Shown here: positions 1 through 6,269 of the stretch, one piece after another
Position numbering within the stretch: the first letter of the stretch is position 1
Layout of the letters: the number at the start of each line of letters is the position of its first letter
DNA from: Bacteroidota bacterium
GTDB lineage: Bacteria > Bacteroidota > Bacteroidia > Chitinophagales > JADIYW01
Direction of reading: 5' to 3'
Assembly: GCA_016705125.1 (NCBI GenBank)
Contig: JADIYW010000031.1
Location: 1-9,474, forward strand
DNA: 9,474 nucleotides
The notes under the pieces: model-generated
Told to the model about the DNA's origin: nothing
Database searches by the model: none
The model's input: the letters and a program-made list of their open reading frames with translations, nothing else
Made by a program: the position numbers and the translations under genes

Positions 1-105
1 TCCCAAGAAAAATTGCGTTTTAAACTGTTGTTGAAGCGAGGCCTCAATTTGCGGTCGTTTCTGGAGTCAAGCTATAATACAAATTTGTTGCTTATGGGTT
101 TTTAA
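1..105 (+). CDS. possible C-terminal tail of an unidentified gene
   Basis: Frame 1 is open from the window edge to a TAA at 103-105, giving 34 residues that begin SQEKLRFKLLLKRGLNLR and end LLLMGF. The composition (Lys, Leu and Arg-rich, no low complexity) is plausible for a protein end, but I recognise no family and the 5' part lies outside the window. A chance open frame of this length is quite possible in AT-rich DNA. If real, it converges with the minus-strand IS91-like element to its right. Confidence 0.22.
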   Translation, partial: SQEKLRFKLLLKRGLNLRSFLESSYNTNLLLMGF

Positions 106-334
106 TTAATTGCCTGCTCGCTTGGGCAAATTGTCCTTGGTTTTTGAGTCGTTTTGGGTCTAATAATGCTATATTTTATCTTCTTTTTATCTCTATCTTT
201 TCTTCTTTCCCTCTTTTTTGTCTTCATTTTGTCGTGCCTACTGGTGGTTTTATGCCATGTAATGCGGTGCTGTACATGGCGCAGCCATGCCCACATAACG
301 GATTATTTATGAACGATTTGTCTTTTATTTCTTT
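106..334. other. non-coding strip 3' of the transposase gene
   Basis: I see no credible gene here. Both open frames across it translate a biased pyrimidine-rich tract (about 181-230, mostly C and T on the plus strand) into low-complexity Lys/Arg or Phe/Ser strings. The strip lies downstream of the transposase gene (which reads leftwards), where IS91-family elements carry their replication-origin end. It contains the hairpin cluster at 254-289 and a GTTATGTGGGC motif on the minus strand (about 297-287). Confidence 0.5.
254..289. repeat. overlapping hairpins, candidate oriIS end of the IS91-like element
   Basis: GCCATGTA (254-261) and TACATGGC (273-280) form a perfect 8-base inverted repeat around an 11-base loop. 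The right arm can instead pair with what follows: CATGGC (275-280), GCA loop, GCCATG (284-289). Two mutually exclusive stem-loops thus share one arm. The position, about 45-80 bases beyond the transposase stop, suits a subterminal hairpin of an IS91 oriIS, or a terminator for the transposase mRNA, although no T-run follows directly. The role is inferred; the pairing is directly visible. Confidence 0.5.
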
Positions 335-1461
335 TTATAATTTCGATGCTTGAGGCGCATTGGCACTAAAATTAAGTAGCGTTATCATTCTTCCTTTTTT
401 GCAAACCGGACATTCATCTACATCGAATTTTAACAGCTGCTTACATACTTGTTTGTAATTCAATTTTATTGGTTTTACAGGTATTTTGCCATTTGTCATA
501 AGAAGTATTTTTAGTTTTTTCTTTCCTCTATTTGCCAAAAACCCATAATGCCTTATTTTCATAAATCGAGGTGGTAAAATATGCATACAGAACCGCCTCA
601 AAAATTCATCTGCCTCCAATGTCATCATTTTAGTTTTTGATCCATCTTTATAGTCTTTATACGAAAATGTAATGCTGCCATCAGTTATTGATTTCAAACG
701 GTGGTTTGAGATAGCACTTTTGTGGCTGTATCTACCCAAATATTCCACCACCTGTTCGAGTCCACTAAAAGGCTGTTTTAAGTAACTACCCAATTTTTTG
801 GTAAAGCAATTGCCTCAATTTGTTGGTAATCTGCATATTGTTTTCGTGTAACCATTGCCTGTATTTATGCATGAATTTGTTTTTAAAAACAGTACTCATT
901 TGTTTTATTGGAAACAGAAAATCGCCTTTACTTCGGGTTGCTTTCCATTGTCCAGCAGTAGTAATGCCGCCACCTGGCACAATGCAGTGTAGGTGTGGGT
1001 GAAGGGTTAGGTTTGCCCCCAAGTGTGCAGTAGGGCAATAAATCCCATGATGCACCCAAGTTTTTTTGTCGGCAGCAAACGCAAACAAGGTTTCTTTGGC
1101 GGCATCAAACAGGATATTATACATTGCCTTTGGGTGCTGAAGGCAGTGCTGGTTGAGCTGCTCAGGGATGGTGAATACCACATGGTAGTAGGATACTGGT
1201 AGTAAATCTTCCTTTCGTGCAATGATCCATTTTTCTCTTTCAGTGCTTTGGCATTTAGGGCAGTGTCGGTTTCGGCAGGAGTTATAGCTTATGCGAGTAT
1301 GGCTACACGAATCGCATGCATCTACATGTCCGCCCAATTGTGCGGTACGACAAATAGAGATGGCATTGAGTACCTTTTTGTGGTAGCCAATTGGTTGTTT
1401 GTTGGCACAAAACGATTCCATATTGTCGAACAATATGCGCCACTTCGAAAGTCGGCAGCAT
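335..1461 (-). CDS. IS91-family transposase (HUH/Y2 type), frameshifted
   Basis: This is a rolling-circle transposase, which nicks and joins single-stranded DNA at the element ends. Read in the gene's direction it has an N-terminal zinc-binding region (CDSCSH followed by CRNRHCPKC, near 1313-1250). The metal-binding HUH motif follows as HPHLHC next to IVPGGG (about 1000-965). The paired catalytic tyrosines are in YLGRYSHK (Tyr codons at 742-740 and 730-728). A C-terminal CPVCKKG cysteine pair ends the protein. Repaired length is about 375 codons, normal for the family. The start is taken as ATG at 1461, whose frame reads PTFEVAHIVRQYG, the usual N-terminus. It loses frame near 1415, again in a short swap at about 1045-1008 where HTWGQ sits in another frame, and near 785. 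The recombinase stop codon lies two bases upstream, so the two genes are probably co-transcribed. Confidence 0.92.
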
Positions 1462-1463
1462 TT

Positions 1464-2374
1464 TTATTGCTTGTTATACAGGGTATCAAGCGGACTGTGC
1501 GCGATGGAAGGTTTTACCTGCGCTACGTGCAAATAGACGAGGGTATTTCGGATGTCGGCATGTCCGAGTAGCTTTTGTATGCTATAAACATCGATTCCAT
1601 CTTCGAGTAAGTGAGTAGCAAAACTATGGCGCAGCGTATGCATGCTTACACCTTTTTTGACAATACTGGTTTTCATCATCGCCTCATTGATGATGTATTG
1701 AATACTGCGTTCGCCCATTGGTTGGGATGGAGTAAGCCTTCGAAAAGATACACTTTTGGTTTGCAGATTTGAAGATAATTATCGAGTCTATGGGCGATAG
1801 ATTTTATGAGTACGACATACCTGTCCCTATTACCTTTGCCTTTGGACACGAATCTGTATACGGTCTAAATCGATATCTGCGATTTTGAAATGTCTGATTT
1901 CATTCATGCGTAAACCTGCGCTGTAAGCAAATGCGACAGGAGGAATCGATGTTTAGATTGGTAGGTGCTTTGAAAAGAGCTTTACATTCTTGTTTGAGAG
2001 CACCTGCGGAAGCGTTTCTGCTTTTTTAATCATAGGCATTTTGAGCGCGTGCGCTTCATGTCGAAAACCCGAAACCAGTATTTGAGTCCGAAAACAGTTT
2101 GTTTGAAATAGCTGATACTGAATCCTTGAGAGACTGTAAGGTGGTAGAGGTAAGCATTTAGTTCATCGATAGAAACGAGGTGTGGTAGTTTACTGAAATG
2201 GATGGCAAGGAAAGCGAGATTGCGGCTGTAGTTGGAGAGCAAACTAGGACTGTTTTGTTGTAGGACAATATGCTGTTGAAATTTTTGGAAAGCGGCAGCA
2301 AAACCTGGGACTAAATCCTTGGCTTGATTGAGAATAGTTTGTCCTTTGATGGGAAAAGAAAGTGTAGTATTCAT
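1464..2374 (-). CDS. tyrosine recombinase of the IS91-like element, frameshifted
   Basis: This is a phage-integrase-type tyrosine recombinase of about 303 codons once repaired. The first part (2374-2030) is an N-terminal core-binding (SAM-like) domain, with motifs such as LSNYSRNLAFLAIHF. The catalytic domain follows, scrambled over about 2030-1719. The first catalytic Arg is in AGLRMNEIRHF (AGLR at 1919-1908). The box HTLRHSFATHL starts at 1640, the second His is in LGHADIR (His codon 1562-1560), and the nucleophile is in LVYLHV (Tyr codon 1535-1533). All signature residues are therefore present in one frame or another. It ends in TAA at 1466-1464, two bases before the transposase ATG. Its role in the element is unclear: it may resolve transposition intermediates. 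It lacks obvious signs of being an integron integrase. Confidence 0.9.
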
Positions 2375-2502
2375 CGTAAAAATTTTATTTGGTGAAAATA
2401 AAATTAGCTATAAAAAGAGAACAGAATAATTCTATATTTGATTTGTGAAGCAAAGGATTATCGGAATCAAAAGAAAGCTACCCACGAGGAACGAGGGGTT
2501 TG
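2375..2502. other. AT-rich upstream region of the IS91-like operon
   Basis: No gene is visible. This is where the minus-strand promoter for the recombinase-transposase pair and the right (terIS) end of the element should lie. A TAAAAATTTTATTT stretch (about 2378-2391) sits just upstream of the recombinase start. I could not fix a promoter or the element boundary. Confidence 0.35.
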
Positions 2503-2634
2503 GTTCTAACAGCGGTTTGGCAAAGTGGCATTCGTTCCCATAGAGCCTTTGTAGTATAATCTTCCAACATTGGTCTCCATTTTCAACATTGGCGGTAAAT
2601 TTGGCCACTTCGCCAAGCCCCAAACGTTGTGCAC
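2503..2634 (+). repeat. attC-like imperfect palindrome 1, left border of the R-M module
   Basis: The arms GGTTTGGCAAAGTGGC (2514-2529) and GCCACTTCGCCAAGCC (2604-2619) pair at 14 of 16 positions and enclose a loop of about 74 bases. The loop contains CAACATTGG twice (2565-2573 and 2584-2592). Outside the arms lie TTCTAAC (2504-2510) and GTTGTGC (2626-2632). These resemble the R'' (RYYYAAC) and R' (GTTRRRY) core boxes of integron attC sites, each with one deviation. The length of about 130 bases is within the range known for attC. Another explanation is a chromosomal palindromic or MITE-like repeat. The palindrome is certain; the attC reading is inference. Confidence 0.5.
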
Positions 2635-2893
2635 AAGTGTAAAAAGACAACGACACAGCAAGAGTAATTTGCTATTTGAAGACAGAAAACAATAACAAAA
2701 ATGATTCGATGGTTCAAATCGTACATTTGGTGAAGCCTGACACACTAGCCATACACTCTGCCGTAAAGAACAGTTTTATTAAGGTCGCACCTAAGCCCAC
2801 CCACTACCCAAAAATTGTTGAAAACTTTTTGGACTTTTTTGTCCATAAATTATTATTATTATTTTTGGACAATATTTGACCAATATAGCAATT
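2635..2893 (+). promoter_or_regulatory. leader of the restriction-modification operon
   Basis: This 260-base stretch lies between palindrome 1 and the regulator gene. A 67-codon open frame crosses it (2676-2879), but it runs through the palindromic AT-rich operator region and has no recognisable motif, so I treat it as non-coding. The operon promoter must lie here. AATATTTG (2871-2878) is one base from the Bacteroidota -7 consensus TAnnTTTG, but I find no convincing TTG at the expected -33 spacing. Confidence 0.4.
2829..2883 (+). promoter_or_regulatory. paired palindromes, candidate operator of the XRE regulator
   Basis: Two palindromes stand in tandem directly before the regulator gene. The first is TGGAC-TTTTTT-GTCCA (2830-2845), with perfect 5-base arms. 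The second is TTGGACAATATTTGACCAA (2865-2883), symmetric at 14 of 19 positions. Both carry a TTGGAC half-site and their centres are about 36 bases apart. The possible -7 promoter element AATATTTG lies inside the second one. This matches how controller proteins of restriction-modification systems autoregulate, but the binding is inferred from position and symmetry only. Confidence 0.4.
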
Positions 2894-3202
2894 AAGAATA
2901 CAAAAACATTTGGAGAACATCTTAGACATTTAAGAGAGGAAGAAGGGTTTTACTTTGAAATTTGTTTCAGAACAAATCGGAATTGACACCTCGTTTAGCT
3001 AAGATTGAACGCAATGAAAGACAACTCGACAAAGCAAATTATTAAGCAAGTTGCTGACTTTTTCAAAGTTGATGAAAAGAATTGCAGAATGATTTTTGAC
3101 CAAATCGCTTTATAAAATTTTGATGAGGAAGCAGATTTAAGTATCTTAAAAGTTGCTGAGGAAAAAGTGAAATATCTAAAAACTGTTCACAATGGAAAAT
3201 GA
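2894..3202 (+). CDS. XRE-family helix-turn-helix regulator (controller-like), frameshifted
   Basis: This is a small DNA-binding regulator of about 100 residues. The opening reads FGEHLRHLREEEG (from 2909). Other frames then give VSEQIGIDTS, LAKIERNERQLDK and VADFFKVDEK, which are helices 2-4 of an XRE/Cro-type helix-turn-helix followed by its usual end. The tail IL..EADLSILKVAEEKVKYLKTVHNGK ends at TGA 3200-3202. At least four frame breaks occur in 300 bases. No ATG is present: AAG at 2894-2896 stands where ATG is expected before NTKTFGEHL, probably a base error. The gene overlaps the methyltransferase start by 11 bases (ATG at 3192), so the two are translationally coupled. By position it is probably the operon's controller, binding the palindromes just upstream. 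Confidence 0.82.
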
Positions 3203-4448
3203 AATTAAAGTCATAGAATTATTTGCAAGTGTTGGAGGATTTCGTCTCGGACTTGAAGGATGGAATGGAAAATCTGCATCATCAGGATATAAAGAATTCT
3301 AAAATCATCTTATAAAGTGGTTTGGAGTAACCAATGGAACCATCAACAAAAACTCAACATGCTTCATTGGTTTATGAAAATCGTTTGGGGAAAATGGACA
3401 TTCTAATGAAGATATTGCGCAAGTTGATGTTTCTAAAATTCTGACCATGATTTATTAGTCGGCGGTTTTCCTTGTCAAGATTACTCTGTTGCGACAACCT
3501 TAAAAATTCCAAAGGACTTATCGGAAAAAGGAGTTTTGTGGTGGAGCATCCATAAAGATAATTCTGAAAGACAGAACAAACCAAAATATTTATTTCTTGA
3601 AAATGTTGATAGACTACTAATTTCACCATCGGACAACGAGGACGAGATTTTGCAATTATCTTACAAAGTTTAAACGAACTTGATTATGCTGTTGAATGAG
3701 GAGAGTTGTAATGCAGCAGATTACGGTACGCCCCAAAGAAGAAGAAGAATTTTTATTTTAGCATATCTCAAAGGAACTCACTTTCTATGAAAGCATAAAG
3801 GAAGTTGCCCCAACAGAATGGATTTTGGAAGAAGGAACTTTAGCAGAAGCATTTCCTGTAAAGTCAGAAAGAACATTATTTCCAACAGAATTTAAACTCA
3901 AAGGAGATATTGTTTCAATTTCAAAAATTTCCACAAAGGTGGAACGACAGGACTTTTTGAAAATACAGGAATAATGATTACTGGATTGTAACAACCTAAA
4001 ACACAACCAAACTATGATGGAAAGTCTACGATTTTGAAAGACCTTATTCAAAATGGAGAAGTAACATCAGAATTTTATATTGATAAAAATGAACTTGATA
4101 AATGGGCGTATTTAAAAGTGGCAAAAAGAAATGAACAAACGCACAAGGTTTTGAATATAATTATAGTGAAGGGGGAATGATTTTCCTGATCCTTGGATAA
4201 ACCTTCAAGAACAATAATAACAGGTGAAGGGGCGAAAATCACCATCAAGATTTAAACACGTTATTCAAACGCCCAAAGGCTGCTAGAAGACTTTCGCCAG
4301 TTGAACTTGAACGCTTAAATATGTTTCCAGATGACCACACAAAACTTCAAGGAGTTTCAGATACAAAAAGAGCATTTTTATGGGTAATGCTTTGGTAGTT
4401 GGAGTAATTGGAAAATCGGAATTGCTTTAAATCAAAAATCACGAATGA
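3192..4448 (+). CDS. type II C5-cytosine DNA methyltransferase, frameshifted
   Basis: It transfers a methyl group from S-adenosylmethionine to carbon 5 of cytosine and so protects host sites from the partner nuclease. The conserved motifs appear in order across frames. Motif I is VIELFASVGGFRLGLEGW (from 3210; the usual FAG is FAS, one base away). Motif IV is VGGFPCQDYS, with the catalytic Cys in PCQ at 3470-3478. Motif VI is FLENVDRLL (ENV near 3599-3607). Motif VIII is QRRRRIFILAY (about 3733-3765). Motif IX is RRLSPVELERLNMFP (about 4290-4330) and motif X is FLMGNALVVG (4375-4404). Repaired length is about 418 residues. The first frame stops early at 3300-3302. ATG at 3192 overlaps the regulator, and the end overlaps the nuclease start as ATGA (4445-4448). 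GATC is the expected target, by analogy with the Sau3AI partner. Confidence 0.93.
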
Positions 4449-5800
4449 AGTTACCTTACAATCCGAAGATAAAAATCAGTTATTGATTATGCTAAGCTGC
4501 TTAAAGGAAAACTTTAAGAGAGATTTGCGACCCAGAAATTTTAGAACACAACTATACAGGAAAGGCAACTTCGGGCAAATACTTGAGAAGTTCTACTTCG
4601 GTTACAATCCAAATTCAAAGTCAGAAGCTGACTTTTTTGAAATCGGAATGGAACTCAAAACTTCTCCTTTAAAACAGTTGAAGAATGATGAATATCGTTC
4701 AAAAGAACGATTGGTATTAAACATTATAAATTATATTGAAGTTGTAAATCAACAGTTTGAGGAGAGGATTTTTGGAAAAAGAATGCAAAATCTCTTTAAT
4801 TTTTTATTTACATCAAGCAGGTTATGACATTCTTGATTATCTGATAAAACTTGATGAATGGAATTTTCCAAACTGCAGATTTAGAAATAATAAAAGGACT
4901 GGGAATTAATCAAACAAAAATTGCTGACGGAAAAGCACACTGAACTTTCCGAAGGCGATGGATTTTATTTAGGTGCTTGCACAAAAGGCGCAAACGCCTC
5001 CAATTAGAGAAACAACCTTTTAGTGAAATTCCAGCAAAACAAAGAGCTTATTCACTAAAACAAAGGTTATGTAATCACATTATTGCTTCAATTGCTAATG
5101 AAGCAACAGGTGTTTATGGTAAATTAATTCCATCTGAAACGGTTGTAAAAACAGACCATTGAGGAGGTTGTAATGTCGAAATTTAAACCATATTACTGGT
5201 AAGAGAATTGAAGCAATTAATCAAGAAAACAGGGTTGAAATTAAACACGATCATGCAAAGAGTTTTGCGCAAATCATCTAAAGCTAATTGTGGTATTGAA
5301 TCTATAAGAAAAACAGAGGAATTTGAAAAGGCTGAAATCACTAAAGACAGTAAGGAGTCAGAATTTATCAAAAGAAGATATTTGTTCCTAATTTCTAAAT
5401 ACGAAGAAATCGTAAATGAAGAATGATGACTCAAATTTCAAAGATATTTTAGAGCATAAATTTTGTTTGCTTCTCCAATTTGAAATGAAAATTGGTTTTA
5501 GAAAAGTCAAATTTTGGGAATATGCCTTTATGATATTCTTGAAGCAGAAAAAGTTTGGGCAAAGACAAAAGAGATTGTTTCAAAAGGCAAAATTGTTAAG
5601 GAAGTTATTGGAACAACTCGTTATACAAACTTTCCAAACAAATCTTTCAATTCAGTATCACACGTTAGACCACACGCCACAAACGCAGCGGATACATACT
5701 CTTTGCCGACCAGACAAAATTAACGAAGCAAAAGAATATACCAAACATTGTTTTTGGTTTAACAACACTTATGTAAGAGGATGAGATTTATTTGAAATAG
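4445..5800 (+). CDS. Sau3AI-type (MutH-like) type II restriction endonuclease, frameshifted
   Basis: It cuts unprotected DNA, predicted target GATC as for Sau3AI. The catalytic N-terminal half has the PD-(D/E)XK residues in ADFFEIGMELKTSPLK: Asp at 4630-4632, Glu and Lys of ELK at 4651-4659. A frame-broken LEKFYFG before this supplies the preceding family Glu. The signature SKERLVLNIINY follows (about 4698), then HELSEGDGFYLGACTKGA (from about 4940) and QPFSEIPAKQRAYSLK (from about 5014). The second, non-catalytic MutH-like domain ends with VKFWNMP (about 5508), SHVRPHATNAADTYSLP (5665 on) and CFWFNNTYVR (5747 on). Repaired length is about 452 codons; I recall about 490 for Sau3AI. The start ATG at 4445 overlaps the methyltransferase stop. 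The likely stop is TAG at 5798-5800, reached after a break at about 5780. It is the last gene of the operon. Confidence 0.93.
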
Positions 5801-5949
5801 CCAAGTAGCTTCGTAGGTCAAGCACATTACCGGTCACTCAAAAGCTTCAACATTATTGACCAAACCAGCCAAAGAGCTTGCTTACCCAAACGCACGGCAG
5901 ATGAAACGAAGTAGCAAATTGATAGGAAAATTTGGATAGAAAACAGAGA
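5801..5949. other. intergenic region after the restriction operon
   Basis: No supported gene is present. One frame is open from about 5816 to a TAG at 5938-5940 and reads through TLLTKPAKELAYPNARQMKR, but it has no start codon and I recognise no family. No hairpin followed by a T-run is visible, so no terminator is called. Confidence 0.4.
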
Positions 5950-6090
5950 ACACCAGTGCACAACAACGTGTATAAAACATCACAGACATGGTCTCATCGC
6001 TGCTCCAGCCCGCATCAAACGCAGTTGTAACTTGATAGGAAATCGCTTGGTAATGCCAAACGTTTCATACACGCTGACCGTTGTTGCCTC
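5950..6090 (+). repeat. attC-like imperfect palindrome 2, right border of the R-M module
   Basis: CAACAACG (5961-5968) pairs perfectly with CGTTGTTG (6079-6086). Just inside it, GTGTATAAAAC (5968-5978) pairs 10 of 11 with GTTTCATACAC (6062-6072). Six extra bases (6073-6078) occur only in the right arm, an asymmetry typical of attC extrahelical bases. The left end GTGCACAAC (5956-5964) is the exact reverse complement of GTTGTGCAC at the right end of palindrome 1. The right end GTTGTTGC resembles GTTGTGC with one inserted T, plausible given the error load. Alternatives are a dispersed palindromic repeat or MITE. The pairing is direct; the function is inferred. Confidence 0.5.
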
Positions 6091-6269
6091 ATCCTAAAAG
6101 ACGACAGCAACAAACGAACGATGAAATAAGACGGAAAGAAAGCATGATCGCTCCGGCAAAACCAAAAGAGGTAACCCCTACCACATGCTGCGGACACACA
6201 GTTAAAATCACATTTGCTTTCTGCCACGACACACGACAAAGCCACCCTTAAGTGAGGAGCATCTGAACC
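6091..6269. other. spacer between palindrome 2 and the helicase gene
   Basis: A 35-codon open frame from ATG 6144 (MIAPAKPKEVTPTTCCGH...) is present, but no family is recognised and it may be chance. TAAAAGACGACAGCAA at 6095-6110 resembles the sequence after palindrome 1 (TAAAAAGACAACGACACAG from 2640) and sits at almost the same distance from the GTTGT box. The region probably contains the helicase promoter, which I could not locate. Confidence 0.35.

Larger units (their letters stand above)
250..2480 (-). mobile_element. IS91-family insertion element with a tyrosine recombinase gene (ends approximate)
   Basis: The element holds two minus-strand genes in tandem: a tyrosine recombinase (1464-2374) and a Y2/HUH transposase (335-1461). 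IS91-family elements transpose by rolling-circle replication, lack terminal inverted repeats and make no target duplication, so the ends cannot be read directly. The left limit is set at the hairpin cluster near 250-290. The right limit lies somewhere between the recombinase start (2374) and the palindrome beginning near 2503. From memory, some IS91 members carry such an upstream integrase-like gene. A GTTC at 2503-2506 is a conceivable target tetranucleotide (reverse complement GAAC) but proves nothing alone. Confidence 0.7.

Noticed and set aside
102..353. Open frames on both strands over the pyrimidine tract
   Set aside because: Their products are low-complexity Lys/Arg or Phe/Ser strings that come from skewed base composition.
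1007..1571. Shadow frames on both strands within the transposase and recombinase genes
   Set aside because: They are other frames of recognised genes. The minus-strand one at 1007-1222 only matters because it carries the displaced HTWGQ segment of the transposase.
1464..2374. Reading the tyrosine recombinase as an integron integrase for the attC-like sites
   Set aside because: It is fused in layout to the IS91-like transposase and no IntI-specific insert is visible around the second catalytic box. The repaired length is that of a plain integrase-like recombinase.
2432..2745. Minus-strand open frames of 74-79 codons across palindrome 1
   Set aside because: They simply read through the imperfect palindrome and its loop, show no family motif, and would run against the operon leader.
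2676..2879. Forward 67-codon open frame before the regulator
   Set aside because: It ends in the AT-rich operator palindromes (the FLDFFVHKLLLLF stretch is translated repeat) and has no recognisable domain.
3372..4051. Minus-strand open frames opposite the methyltransferase
   Set aside because: They are antisense to well-defined methyltransferase motifs and have no motifs of their own.
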